Notes: generated from the sequence alone by a model not told the origin. Positions 52,884-62,292 are shown, counted from the first letter of the stretch. The stretch is DNA of 64,000 nucleotides from Helicobacter monodelphidis (GCF_003288845.1 NZ_NHYN01000008.1:1-64000); one strand, 5' to 3'. A program made the numbers and translations.

Positions 52884-54089
52884 TCACTTATCTAGTTCAA
52901 AGGCCGAATGCATAGAACGAATGGCTAACTCTGCATACTGTAAATCAATCAATACAGAAATTTTAATTTCACTTGTGCTAATCATCATAATGTTGATTTG
53001 CTCATTTGCAAATGTTGTAAAAACCTTGCTTGCAATACCTGTATGAGACTTCATACCCACACCTACAATAGAAACTTTTGCAATATTATCATCATATTCA
53101 ATCTGTGCAAAACTACCCTTAAAACTTTTTAAAACACTCTTAGCTAATTCTAATTCCGTCTTAGGAATGGTAAAATCTAGGTCGGTTTTACCATCATAAC
53201 CAATTGTTTGCACAATCATATCCACATTAATATTTGCCTCAGCAAGAGTGCCAAAAATTTCAGCAGCAATACCGGGCCTATCCTCTACCTCTGCAATACT
53301 CACGCGTGCCTGATTTTTATCTAAAGCAATTCCGCTAATGATGGGTTGTTCCATAATATCCTCTTCTTTAGTAATTAATGTACCTGGATTATCGCTAAAA
53401 GTGCTACGCGTTACCAGCTTAACATCAAGTTTTTTTGCTAATTCCACAGAACGATTCAGCAAAACCTTAGCTCCCATGCTTGCCAATTCTAGCATTTCAT
53501 CATAGCTAATTTTGTCAATTTTCTTTGCGTTGGGTTCAATGCGAGGGTCAGTCGTAAAAACACCTTCAACATCTGTATAAATCTCACACAAATCAGCCTT
53601 CAAAGCACCTGCAAGTGCAACGGCAGAAAGGTCGCTTCCACCACGTCCAAGTGTCGTAACATCACCTTTTTCATTCACACCTTGAAAACCTGCTACAATA
53701 ACAATTTGTCCCTCATCGAGAAGTTGCAAAATGCGTTGGGTATCAATATGTTCAATATGAGCTTTTGTGTGGTAAGAATCTGTAAAAATCCCAGCATTCC
53801 TCCCGCTCAAAGAAATTGCCTTATGTCCCAATGTTTGTAGAGCAATTGCCAACAAAGCACTTGTTACACGTTCACCAGAGCTAAGAATCATATCAACTTC
53901 GCGCGGATCAGGTAAGGGGTCAAAATGTAAAGCGTAACCTAAAAGCTTATCCGTTTCACCACTCATCGCAGACACAACAATCACAACACGATCCTGAGGT
54001 TTTTTTGTCTCAAGAACACGTTTAGCAACATTATTGATACGTTCTAAGTCACCAACACTCGTTCCACCATATTTTTGAACAAGTAGCAT
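52884..54089 (-). CDS. lysC: Aspartate kinase
   Basis: First step of the aspartate family (lysine, diaminopimelate, threonine, methionine). The product is 401 aa. It shows VQKYGGTSVGD at the start, TLGRGGSDLSAVALA, and DVEGVFTTDPRI. Two ACT domains (about 265-401) give feedback control. It follows rppH directly and is linked here to replication and folate genes, an order also known in H. pylori. Confidence 0.96.
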   Translation of the reverse strand: MLLVQKYGGTSVGDLERINNVAKRVLETKKPQDRVVIVVSAMSGETDKLLGYALHFDPLPDPREVDMILSSGERVTSALLAIALQTLGHKAISLSGRNAGIFTDSYHTKAHIEHIDTQRILQLLDEGQIVIVAGFQGVNEKGDVTTLGRGGSDLSAVALAGALKADLCEIYTDVEGVFTTDPRIEPNAKKIDKISYDEMLELASMGAKVLLNRSVELAKKLDVKLVTRSTFSDNPGTLITKEEDIMEQPIISGIALDKNQARVSIAEVEDRPGIAAEIFGTLAEANINVDMIVQTIGYDGKTDLDFTIPKTELELAKSVLKSFKGSFAQIEYDDNIAKVSIVGVGMKSHTGIASKVFTTFANEQINIMMISTSEIKISVLIDLQYAELAIRSMHSAFELDK

Positions 54090-54566
54090 TTATAGATAAC
54101 CTCCTCTTTTAAAATAATCCAAAACATGTTTATAAATCATACGTTTAAAATTTGTAACTTCATTGAAAACAATCTTATAGGGGACAAACTTATAAGCATT
54201 AAACTCTGGAACTTCTGTTTGAATATTAATGAGTGAAGTTGAATGCAAACGTACCAAAAAATATTTTTGTCGTTGTCCACTAAAAGGATACATTTTTTGT
54301 GCAACAGAGGGTGGAAAATCATAAGTTACCCATTGCGGATATTCAGCAATTAAATCCACCCTATCTGTTCCAATTTCCTCTTTCAATTCCCTAAATAAAG
54401 CTTCTTTTGGGCTTTCTCCTTCATCGATACCCCCTTGCGGAAATTGCCACGCATCTTTAATATCCGTGCGACTCGCAATGAAAAATTCACATTTTTCAGG
54501 ATACGCTGGTGAAACTATGACAGCAGCAACATTAGGACGATAAATTTTTTTCTCATTCTGCTCCAT
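54090..54566 (-). CDS. rppH: RNA pyrophosphohydrolase
   Basis: Nudix hydrolase that removes pyrophosphate from the 5' end of mRNA and starts decay. The product is 158 aa. The Nudix box spans about residues 42-64: GGIDEGESPKEALFRELKEE then IG. WQFPQGG precedes it, as in RppH. It is the first gene of the rppH-lysC-hobA-holB-folP operon, with TATAAT at 54605-54610 upstream. Confidence 0.93.
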   Translation of the reverse strand: MEQNEKKIYRPNVAAVIVSPAYPEKCEFFIASRTDIKDAWQFPQGGIDEGESPKEALFRELKEEIGTDRVDLIAEYPQWVTYDFPPSVAQKMYPFSGQRQKYFLVRLHSTSLINIQTEVPEFNAYKFVPYKIVFNEVTNFKRMIYKHVLDYFKRGGYL

Positions 54567-54604
54567 TGCTTACCTTAATCTGTAAACTCCTTTTTGGGTC
54601 GCAC

Positions 54605-54610
54605 ATTATA
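54605..54610 (-). promoter_or_regulatory. -10 box of the rppH-lysC-hobA-holB-folP operon
   Basis: TATAAT on the minus strand in TTTTATAATGTGC, about 39 bases before the rppH ATG. The 79-base divergent gap also must hold the hemW promoter; TATAAA at 54607-54612 on the plus strand is the only candidate. Confidence 0.5.
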
Positions 54611-54645
54611 AAATAAGCAAGATAAAAACTCTCTGAGGAATGACA

Positions 54646-55683
54646 ATGTTACTTTACTTTCATATACCATTTTGTGCCTCTAAATGCGGTTACTGTGCAT
54701 TTAATTCCATTATTAATAATATAGATTTACATTTACCTTATTTTCAAGCTATGCAAACACAACTTAAATCATTTTTGTACCACTTAAATCCATCTATTGA
54801 AAGTGTTTTTATTGGAGGAGGAACACCCAATATTGTCAATTTTTGGCTTTATGAAAACCTATTTCAGATATTTATGCCCTTTGTACAAAAAAATGCTGAA
54901 ATTACGCTTGAAGCAAATCCAGAATTCTTGAATGTAGAATTTATACGCCACATTCAAGAATATGGAGTGAATCGCATCTCGATGGGTGTCCAAAGCTTCA
55001 GCACACAGAAACTACAATGGCTTGAGAGGAATGCAACGCCCCATTCCATTCAATCAGCATTCATAGCTTTAGATCAAGCAAATTTTAAAAATATCAACAT
55101 TGATTTGATTTATGGAACGCCCTTTGATGATTCTTTACAACTCTTAAATGAATTAGAATCTTTGCAACAATTACCCATTACCCATCTTTCTGCCTATCAT
55201 TTGAGTATCGAAAATGGAAGTAAATTTAAACAAGATAAAAGGCAAAATTATGAGGGAGAAGAATTTTCTTTTCTTTTAGAAAAAGCAGGGTGGTGGCAAT
55301 ATGAAGTAAGTAATTATGTTCAGTGCAAAGAATGGATATGCCAACATAATTTAGGTTATTGGAATCGTAAAGAATATATCGGTGTTGGAGCTGGTGCGGT
55401 TGGTTTTCTACAGAATTACCGCTATACAAATCTTTTAAGCATTCAAGAATATATAAAAAACCCAAAGTATATCAAAAAAGAATTTTTATCTTCTCAAGAA
55501 GAATCCTTAGAGCGTTTATTTTTAGGGCTTCGCTGTGCAATTATCGGCGTAAAAAAAACAGATGTCCCTAATCAAGAAAATTTAGATATTGCAATCAAGG
55601 AGGGAATTGTTGAGGAAAGGAGTGGAAGAATCTACGCAAAATCACTCCTTCTAGCTGATGAAATTGCTTTATTTTTGAGTTAG
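54646..55683 (+). CDS. hemW: HemW-type radical SAM protein
   Basis: A 345-aa radical SAM protein. The cluster motif is CASKCGYCAF, i.e. CxxxCxYCxF, the HemW pattern; oxygen-independent coproporphyrinogen oxidase HemN has CxxxCxxCxC. FIGGGTPN and RISMGVQSF follow. HemW inserts or carries heme, though it is often annotated as coproporphyrinogen oxidase. GAGG spacing favours the second ATG (54646) over the one six bases earlier. Confidence 0.9.
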   Translation: MLLYFHIPFCASKCGYCAFNSIINNIDLHLPYFQAMQTQLKSFLYHLNPSIESVFIGGGTPNIVNFWLYENLFQIFMPFVQKNAEITLEANPEFLNVEFIRHIQEYGVNRISMGVQSFSTQKLQWLERNATPHSIQSAFIALDQANFKNINIDLIYGTPFDDSLQLLNELESLQQLPITHLSAYHLSIENGSKFKQDKRQNYEGEEFSFLLEKAGWWQYEVSNYVQCKEWICQHNLGYWNRKEYIGVGAGAVGFLQNYRYTNLLSIQEYIKNPKYIKKEFLSSQEESLERLFLGLRCAIIGVKKTDVPNQENLDIAIKEGIVEERSGRIYAKSLLLADEIALFLS

Positions 55684-55686
55684 TAA

Positions 55687-55716
55687 GTGTTAGCTAATAC
55701 AATCATTAGCTAACAC
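55687..55716. terminator. Bidirectional terminator after hemW
   Basis: GTGTTAGCTAAT at 55687-55698 and ATTAGCTAACAC at 55705-55716 form a perfect 12-bp stem with a six-base loop. It lies between convergent genes, followed by AAAA on the plus strand and preceded by it in complement, giving TTTT for the minus-strand transcript. Confidence 0.75.
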
Positions 55717-55730
55717 AAAAAGTTAAGGGG

Positions 55731-57200
55731 CTATTCTAAACCCTCAGCTTTGTAGGTGTTTAAGGCTTTTTGAGGGTTAAGAACCTCACCTTGTGCCTTT
55801 TGTTGCCCTAAGAGCATATCAAGGCTACTACCACTACTAGAAGTCGATGAAAAACTAGCAGAGAAACTAAATGAAGCAGAAAAGCTTAATGATGATCCGC
55901 TTTGTGCTTGAGTATGCTGAATCGTCATTTGTGCATAAATTTCTTTTTGCATCATTGAGAGAAATTTAATACCTACACCTTCTTCACCTAAACCAATTAG
56001 CTGTGCAAGCTCCCTTTCTTTTAGCTCTTTTTGGAGTAGCTCTAACGCCTCTTGATCTCCATTTTCCATCGCCTCTTTAATTTTCTCCGAAATCTGATCT
56101 TTCTCATTTAAACCTAAAGAATCACGCAACGCCTCTACGATTGTTTTACCATAGGAAAATGGATTTGCCAAAGTAGGCATATTTAAACTAGGTTGCTGTG
56201 CGTTATTAAGCCCATTTGCGGGAAGAGGTGTAATACCCTCTTCAGAATGCCCACCTCCTGAAGGATCTCTTGAAGCCCCTAAACCAAAAGGATCTGTTGC
56301 AAAAATACGCAACCCCTCAAGCAAAGAACCTAACCCCTCATTAAAGGCAGTGTCCAAAAGCCCATTAAATGGAGAATCTACGGCACTAAGCTGATTTTTG
56401 TCGCCTAAATCGTCCATAAAGAATCCAAACTTTGCTTGATCCAAATCACTTGTGTTGCCCGCATAAGAAAGCTCAATAGGGTCACCATTTTGTAGTTTTT
56501 CCAACAATGTTGGATCAAGTGTATCTTTACCGCCAGTGATCTTTGTATAAACACTATGCGTCAATGTAACTTCAGCTTCAATCATACGCGTTGTACCATC
56601 TTCACCCGTTACTTTTCCTGAAAAACTCAACTTATACGAACGCGTATATGCCATTTCTTGTGTCGCAACCCCTGTTGTGTTGTCATAAGACGCATTGAAC
56701 TGTAGAGACTCGCTCGCCTCAAAACTATCCATTGGAACAAGGTTTAAGTTTGTAAGGTCAAATCCTTTATTTGCTGGAGCAACTGAATTAGAAGGCTTTT
56801 GTTGCTCTTCTAACCGCTCCTCTTCTTCTTTTTTCTTCTCATCATCACTTTTTTCTATCTGATCTGCAACGGGAGACGAAACCTTTGGGGTATTTGCAAG
56901 ATTATTAAAAGGTGCAAAAGCACTTTTATTTTGGTTATTATTTTGGAACATATTTGTGATGCCCCGTAATTTTTCAACAATACCCTTTGCAAAATCCGCA
57001 CGCAATTGCTCTTTTGCAGACTGCCCATCTGTATTTTCGATACCATTCCTAGCAGCATCTGTCTTCAGCTTATCTTTATCACCAACACCTTCACCTGCAT
57101 TTTTCAATGTGTCTTGAGGTTGTTCCTCTTCAGGCTTACTAGGGCGAATCAATGAGCCAAGTTGTTGCGGTTGAAATGGATTAGTCTGTCCTATATACAT
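55731..57200 (-). CDS. Ser/Gln-rich protein of unknown function behind a sigma28-like promoter
   Basis: A 489-aa protein without signal peptide or membrane span. The order is a polar, Gln/Lys-rich first third with a charged run near residues 118-133 (EKKKEEEERLEEQQ). A middle domain (about 165-270) follows, with alternating beta pattern (YKLSFSGKVTG, IEAEVTLTHSV). A helical part with ELLQKELKERELAQLIG follows. Near 450 there is a striking SFSASFSFSASFSSTSSS tract. No named family is recognised. The upstream promoter resembles flagellar sigma28 (FliA) sites, so it may be a flagellum-co-regulated or flagellum-exported protein. Confidence 0.65.
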   Translation of the reverse strand: MYIGQTNPFQPQQLGSLIRPSKPEEEQPQDTLKNAGEGVGDKDKLKTDAARNGIENTDGQSAKEQLRADFAKGIVEKLRGITNMFQNNNQNKSAFAPFNNLANTPKVSSPVADQIEKSDDEKKKEEEERLEEQQKPSNSVAPANKGFDLTNLNLVPMDSFEASESLQFNASYDNTTGVATQEMAYTRSYKLSFSGKVTGEDGTTRMIEAEVTLTHSVYTKITGGKDTLDPTLLEKLQNGDPIELSYAGNTSDLDQAKFGFFMDDLGDKNQLSAVDSPFNGLLDTAFNEGLGSLLEGLRIFATDPFGLGASRDPSGGGHSEEGITPLPANGLNNAQQPSLNMPTLANPFSYGKTIVEALRDSLGLNEKDQISEKIKEAMENGDQEALELLQKELKERELAQLIGLGEEGVGIKFLSMMQKEIYAQMTIQHTQAQSGSSLSFSASFSFSASFSSTSSSGSSLDMLLGQQKAQGEVLNPQKALNTYKAEGLE

Positions 57201-57242
57201 TTTTTTACTCCTAATGCGTTTTTCTGGAAACTACCAACGATT

Positions 57243-57270
57243 ATATCGGTATGTTTTAGATAAAAGTTTA
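57243..57270 (-). promoter_or_regulatory. Candidate sigma28 (FliA) promoter
   Basis: On the minus strand TAAACTTT (57270-57263) and ACCGATAT, with CGATAT at 57248-57243, are separated by about 12 bases. They are close to the sigma28 consensus (TAAA near -35, GCCGATAA or CGATAT at -10). Transcription would start near 57236, 36 bases before the ATG, which has TAGGAG. Confidence 0.55.
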
Positions 57271-57340
57271 GCATTCTTTACATAAAATTTGCACAAAAAA
57301 ATTTTTTTTATTTTTTTAAGTAACAATAACCCATTCTTAA

Positions 57341-59953
57341 TCAATCATTTTTTTTCAAGAATTGCATAGGGGTTTTTAGTATTCTTTCCAATAAATATGC
57401 CGGGCTTTGAATGGTTTGCTTGAGAATATTGGTTTGGATACGAACATCTTTTGTTGTCCCTGTAACTTCCAAAAAAGTCGAAAATGAACCATCCTGCCCT
57501 GTGATAATATAACCCATCAATGGGATATTATTGAGCAATGTACTTAAATTTTTAAAAGCGGCAATTTTTACATGAAAGTTAATCATCCCATCGCCAATAC
57601 GAACAACCCCAGCACCTTGAGAATCTACAGAAGATCCATCAAATTCAAAACGATCAATTCTAATAATTTCATCACTAATTTCAAGGTTAATAGAACCGCT
57701 CTTGATTTTGTAACCACTATTATCAAAACCGGGCGATTTAAAAAGCAATAACGACGGAGCAGAATCTAAGAATGCAATAATATTTTGCAACCCAACAAGA
57801 CTTTTAAATGTCGCATTCTTCAAAATAACATTCCCTTTAAAAACCCCGTCCTTATATTCTCCTGTAAGAGTATACTTTCCTCCCTTTACTGCCGATTCTC
57901 CCAAAAGTTTATTCATTAAAAATTCATTGATTTGCTCACCATGAATAGCAAAAACTTTATCAAAATATGAAATATTAATTGTGCTATTACCATTCTTGAG
58001 TGTTCCACTAAGATTTTTTTGCTTAGAAACTTCTAATCTCACCTGATTAAATGGCAATTGCCTTTCTAACATAAATAGTGTAATATTACTTCCTTGAATA
58101 TGAATGGCTTTTGGAAGCTCTATTTCTTTCTCATCAGATTTATCATTGTCTAACTTAGACGAAAATGCAAAAACAATATCCCGCAAAGAAAGTGTAATAA
58201 TATCAGAAACTTTAATATGAATTAAGCCATCACTGGAAAAAACTTCCGCCCGCCCCTGTGTATCAAAATTTCCAGAAAATTCCAAAGGTGTAAGCGGTTT
58301 TAGCGTTTGCGTAAGAATAGGTAAATTATGCTCGCGTACCCCCGCCTTGAATGTAAAATTCTTAAAATCGACTGTCTTGAGGGTTAAATGCCCATCACGA
58401 ACATCTAGTGATTGAAGAATTTTAGAATATGGAGAAAGGTTCAAGAGATGTTGGATATGAATACTCGTTTCTGTACCCAAAGATAACTCTAAAGGCAAAG
58501 TTGGAAAATTAATCGCAACAGATTCTTTGAAGTCTCCAAAAAAAGGAATTTCTTGAGGAGGCAAATTAAGAATCTCGCCATCGTCAAAAAGCACAAGCTT
58601 ATTTGCTTGTAACTTACCCTGCATATTCATTTTTTGTGTATCTAAAATCATTGAAACACTCCCCTTAATTTTAGGGGTAGAGAGAGTTTCAATCGCCATA
58701 TTTTCAAAAGCAACAAAATTATCTTTCAATAAAACTTCAACGCCTGTCGTAGAAAATTCAAACCCCTTCAAAGAAAAATTACTTTGCTGTGCTACAAATC
58801 TTCCTTTAACACTCATCTCTCTTTCATCAAAAGGGATAGAAAGTTGCAATTCAGCATTTACATTACCATTTTTTTGGCTGATAGGTAACTGAATCTCGTA
58901 AGCTTCAAGAATCTTAAGAATTTTTTGGTTTAGTCGCGTTTTTGTTAAAATATTAATGTTAAGGTTTGGATGCTCAAAAATATGCTCTATGCTGACATTG
59001 CTACCTTGCAAGGAAATATCTTCATAAAATGGGTCAACAAGAGAAAAATTTACCTCGCCCTTATGAAAAATTCCATTAATTTCTTGTAAAATAATAGGTG
59101 AAAGGGTTTTTTGGAAAAAAATCTTTGCGGTAGAAATTTTTACTTCAATATATAGATTATCGATAATACTTTGCAGAATGTTTTTTGCAGAAAAATTACC
59201 CTTTGAAGTAACTTTTGTGATTTGAAAATCACCCTGAATATTCTCTAAAATCCATTCTTTAGGTTCTTTACTAAGAGACTGGATTACTTCAAAATCTTGC
59301 AGAATATCCGTATAAACCTGATAACCAAAAGGTAACGATGAACCCTCAAGCATAATATCTTCAAAATTACTTTCAATATGAAAATTAAATAAGAAATCGT
59401 CTCGAATCGATAATGCCCCTCTTAATAAAATATTTTTCTCTTCAAAATCATAATCCATAGCCCCTGTGATTGAAATCTGCTTAGGAAGATAACTAATTTC
59501 AGCAAAATGTACGCGTATTTGATTAATATCATCATTACTTGAAAACAAATCAATCTCAATACGCCAATCTGGCATCTGTACACTAATATGATTATCGCGT
59601 GCAAATGCTGAACCTACATAGTCTTGATAGATAATTTTCTTAATCTCAACATCACCAATTAAATTTAAAAATATTTCACTATTTTTAAGGATTCTTAGAG
59701 CTAAATTTACATTTTCCTGCAAATCTTGCTCATTTTCTTCTGATTGTGAATCCTGCAAAATTTGTAAATCGTCTATAACAATATTCAACTTTTTATCTAA
59801 AGTAAGGTAAAATTCCTGAATTTTTACAGAACCTAAAGTAAGAGATGGGATATAGATTCCGCTCTTTAAAAAACTATATAGCCCTAAAAATAGGAGTAAT
59901 ATGACAGAAAAAAAAATAAAAATGGCAAGTATTGGTTTTGATTTCATCTGCAT
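57341..59953 (-). CDS. AsmA/YhdP-like large envelope protein
   Basis: An 870-aa protein with one N-terminal membrane span (about 8-28) and a very long beta-rich periplasmic part. Typical elements are MNMQGKLQANKLVLFDD, GEYKDGVFKGNVILKNATF, and, at the C-terminus, FEFDGSSVDSQGAGVVRIGDG followed by PLMGYIITGQDG. This is the pattern of AsmA-like proteins (DUF3971, YhdP group), thought to form lipid conduits between membranes. It is divergent from mltG and overlaps its 5' end by 53 bases. No strong ribosome site precedes its start. Confidence 0.75.
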   Translation of the reverse strand: MQMKSKPILAIFIFFSVILLLFLGLYSFLKSGIYIPSLTLGSVKIQEFYLTLDKKLNIVIDDLQILQDSQSEENEQDLQENVNLALRILKNSEIFLNLIGDVEIKKIIYQDYVGSAFARDNHISVQMPDWRIEIDLFSSNDDINQIRVHFAEISYLPKQISITGAMDYDFEEKNILLRGALSIRDDFLFNFHIESNFEDIMLEGSSLPFGYQVYTDILQDFEVIQSLSKEPKEWILENIQGDFQITKVTSKGNFSAKNILQSIIDNLYIEVKISTAKIFFQKTLSPIILQEINGIFHKGEVNFSLVDPFYEDISLQGSNVSIEHIFEHPNLNINILTKTRLNQKILKILEAYEIQLPISQKNGNVNAELQLSIPFDEREMSVKGRFVAQQSNFSLKGFEFSTTGVEVLLKDNFVAFENMAIETLSTPKIKGSVSMILDTQKMNMQGKLQANKLVLFDDGEILNLPPQEIPFFGDFKESVAINFPTLPLELSLGTETSIHIQHLLNLSPYSKILQSLDVRDGHLTLKTVDFKNFTFKAGVREHNLPILTQTLKPLTPLEFSGNFDTQGRAEVFSSDGLIHIKVSDIITLSLRDIVFAFSSKLDNDKSDEKEIELPKAIHIQGSNITLFMLERQLPFNQVRLEVSKQKNLSGTLKNGNSTINISYFDKVFAIHGEQINEFLMNKLLGESAVKGGKYTLTGEYKDGVFKGNVILKNATFKSLVGLQNIIAFLDSAPSLLLFKSPGFDNSGYKIKSGSINLEISDEIIRIDRFEFDGSSVDSQGAGVVRIGDGMINFHVKIAAFKNLSTLLNNIPLMGYIITGQDGSFSTFLEVTGTTKDVRIQTNILKQTIQSPAYLLERILKTPMQFLKKND

Positions 59954-60833
59954 TCTTTTTTTAATATTTGTTTGCTATTTAGCAATGCCCGTAACTTCAA
60001 ATCGTGTGATTTACCTTCCTAAAGGTGGCGTGAGTGAAATTATAACATATCTACAAGAAAAAAATTTTGAAGTTTGTAAGTTTGATGGGCTTTTTGTGCG
60101 TATGTTCGGCTATCCTCAAAGCGGTTGGATTGATATAAAAGCAACACATCTAAGTCGTGGAGACTTCTTATATCGCCTAACAAAAGCAAAGGCAGCAATT
60201 AAAACCATCACCCTCATTCCGGGTGAAACAATGTATTTTTTTGCACAAGACATTGCAAAAGAATTTGACCTCTCTGCAACAAAAATTTTGGAAGCTTACA
60301 AAAAATATGCAAAATATGAGGATGGTGTAATTCTCGCTGATACCTACCATATTCCCATGGGTATCACAGAAGAGAATCTTGTCTTGTATCTCCTCAACCA
60401 TTCCTTAGAGAGACATAAAGCCCTTTCCATCAAGATTTTGGGTGAATATGATGAGGTGCAATGGTTCAAATACATTATCATTGCTTCTATTATCCAAAAA
60501 GAATCAGCCAATATTCCGGAAATGCCTTTAGTATCAGCTGTTATTCATAATCGCTTAAAGAAAAAAATGCCTTTGCAAATGGATGGTAGCTTAAATTATG
60601 GACAATATTCGCATACTCCCATCACAGCTAAAAGAATTCGTAACGATTCTACACTATATAATACTTATCGCCACAAAGGAATTCCCCACAATCCCATTGG
60701 TAGCGTGGGTTTCGACGCAATTAAGGCTGCCATTTCACCAGCCGATGTTGACTATTTATTTTTTGTTAAAAATCCGCAAGGAACGCATACTTTCACAAGG
60801 ACATACAATGAACATCTTAAAAATATTCATTAA
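59901..60833 (+). CDS. mltG: Endolytic murein transglycosylase MltG
   Basis: Inner-membrane lytic transglycosylase that cuts nascent glycan strands. The product is 310 aa with one membrane span (about 10-31). The catalytic region shows ASIIQKESANIPEMP (Glu of KES), then VIHNRLKKKMPLQMDGSLNYG. The end has DVDYLFFVKNPQGTHTF and TYNEH. The ribosome site AGGAG lies inside the oppositely oriented AsmA-like gene. Confidence 0.92.
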   Translation: MTEKKIKMASIGFDFICILFLIFVCYLAMPVTSNRVIYLPKGGVSEIITYLQEKNFEVCKFDGLFVRMFGYPQSGWIDIKATHLSRGDFLYRLTKAKAAIKTITLIPGETMYFFAQDIAKEFDLSATKILEAYKKYAKYEDGVILADTYHIPMGITEENLVLYLLNHSLERHKALSIKILGEYDEVQWFKYIIIASIIQKESANIPEMPLVSAVIHNRLKKKMPLQMDGSLNYGQYSHTPITAKRIRNDSTLYNTYRHKGIPHNPIGSVGFDAIKAAISPADVDYLFFVKNPQGTHTFTRTYNEHLKNIH

Positions 60834-60912
60834 TTTTTTTCGACTCAAGAAGTTTTAAGTTATTTTATTTGAAACTTCTATATGTAAAACTTTGTTATAA
60901 GAGGAATAGCAG

Positions 60913-61863
60913 ATGACACAAAGCTATCAAAAAGTATGCGTTTTAGGTGCTGGTAAAGTTGGTGGAACACTCGTTCAGATTCTTGCAAATTATAATTTAT
61001 GTCACGAAATATGGATTAAAGATAGCAATATAGATGTTGCCAAGGGAGTCGCGTTAGATACAATGCAATCAGCAATTTTGCGAGGTAGTAGTACACAGGT
61101 GCATGTTGTGGAAGAAGCGAGTGAAATTGAGGGTTGCCAGATTCTATTTTTCTGTGCAGGTTCACCAAGACTACCCGGAATGAGTCGTGATGATTTACTT
61201 CTAGCAAACGCAAAAGTTGTTTCTACTGCCCTAAGTAGCCTCAGTAACTATCTCCAAAACACAATTATTGTTATGGTTACAAACCCCCTTGATGCAATGG
61301 TTTATACAGCACTCCATTGCTTAGGCCTAAAAGCATCGCAGGTTATTGGGATGGCAGGTGTATTAGATAGTGCGAGGATGAGTTATTTTATTGCTGAAAA
61401 ATTAGGTTTTGGTGCTGGACATATTACAGCTTCTGTGATGGGTGGGCATGGTGACGATATGCTACCTCTGGAACGTTTAAGCTCTGTAGGCGGAATTCCC
61501 TTGACTGATTTACTTAGTCAAAAAGAGATAGAGGACATTATTCAAAAAACACGTAATGGTGGTGCACAAATTGTTAATTATTTCAAGAATGGTTCAGCTT
61601 ATTATGCACCAGCAATGTCTGTTGCAAAAATGGCAAACGCAATACTTAGAGATACAAATGAAATTCTCCCTTGCTCTGTTTTATTGCAAGGTGAATACGG
61701 TTATAGTGATGTTTGTACGGGAGTACCTGTGTTGCTTGGGCAAGGTGGCGTTAAAAAAGTGTTTGAGATTCGATTAACAGATAAGGAAAAAGAACTTTTT
61801 GCAAGGTCTATCCAGTCTGTGCAAAGCTTAATTCAAACTTTAAAATCTCATCAAGTTTGTTAA
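60913..61863 (+). CDS. mdh: Malate dehydrogenase (LDH-like type)
   Basis: NAD-dependent malate/oxaloacetate interconversion in the TCA cycle. The product is 316 aa. It shows nucleotide site VLGAGKVGGT (Lys in the place usually held by Asn), AGSPRLPGMSRDDLL, in which the Arg after the proline marks malate specificity, and the catalytic His in MGGHGDDM. It could be called lactate dehydrogenase by distant similarity; the substrate loop argues against that. It lies upstream of oorDAB. Confidence 0.9.
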   Translation: MTQSYQKVCVLGAGKVGGTLVQILANYNLCHEIWIKDSNIDVAKGVALDTMQSAILRGSSTQVHVVEEASEIEGCQILFFCAGSPRLPGMSRDDLLLANAKVVSTALSSLSNYLQNTIIVMVTNPLDAMVYTALHCLGLKASQVIGMAGVLDSARMSYFIAEKLGFGAGHITASVMGGHGDDMLPLERLSSVGGIPLTDLLSQKEIEDIIQKTRNGGAQIVNYFKNGSAYYAPAMSVAKMANAILRDTNEILPCSVLLQGEYGYSDVCTGVPVLLGQGGVKKVFEIRLTDKEKELFARSIQSVQSLIQTLKSHQVC

Positions 61864-61870
61864 AAAAGGG

Positions 61871-61920
61871 CTAGAATCAGCCTCAAGGTTTTTAAGGAGG
61901 CTTTGAGGCTGATTCTAGCT
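61871..61920 (+). terminator. Long perfect hairpin with alternative pairing between mdh and oorD
   Basis: GCTAGAATCAGCCTCAA at 61871-61887 and its exact complement at 61904-61920 give a 17-bp stem and a 16-base loop. AGCCTC in the left arm can instead pair with a nearer GAGGCT (61898-61903) in the loop. There is no U run after the stem. It may separate mdh from oorDAB, stabilise the mdh mRNA, or be a regulatory switch. Confidence 0.6.
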
Positions 61921-61973
61921 TCTTGAAGTGTTTGAAGCCATAATTGGCAGAATTTTAACTAAAGGAAAAGTAT

Positions 61974-62291
61974 ATGGCAAAAATGGTAGCCCCTGCTAAT
62001 ACGCCTGTATGGGTAGATGAAAGTCGGTGTAAGGCTTGCGATCTTTGCGTTTCTTTGTGTCCTAGTGGAACATTAGCAATGCAATCTGGTAGCCAATATG
62101 TTTTGGGTAAGATTGTTAAAGTGATTGAAGCAAATAGCTGTATAGGGTGCAATGATTGTGAATTGCATTGCCCGGATTTTGCAATTCATGTTGCAGAAAA
62201 ATCAGAATTTAAATTTGCTAAATTAACAGAAGAGTCAAAAAATAGAGCACAAAAGATTAAAGAAAATCGGTTTATGGTGATAGGAGAGTAG
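61974..62291 (+). CDS. oorD: 2-oxoglutarate:acceptor oxidoreductase, delta subunit (ferredoxin)
   Basis: A 105-aa 2[4Fe-4S] subunit with CKACDLCVSLCPSGT (about 20-34) and CIGCNDCELHCPDFA (about 55-69). It passes electrons from 2-oxoglutarate oxidation. It is first of the oorDABC operon, preceded by AAGGAAAAG. Confidence 0.94.
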   Translation: MAKMVAPANTPVWVDESRCKACDLCVSLCPSGTLAMQSGSQYVLGKIVKVIEANSCIGCNDCELHCPDFAIHVAEKSEFKFAKLTEESKNRAQKIKENRFMVIGE

Positions 62292-62292
62292 A

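Noticed and set aside
54640-55683. Oxygen-independent coproporphyrinogen oxidase (HemN)
   Set aside because: The cluster motif is CxxxCxYCxF, not CxxxCxxCxC, so HemW is the better call.
60913-61863. Lactate dehydrogenase
   Set aside because: The substrate loop PRLPGMSRDD has the Arg typical of malate dehydrogenase, and the gene lies in a TCA-cycle context.
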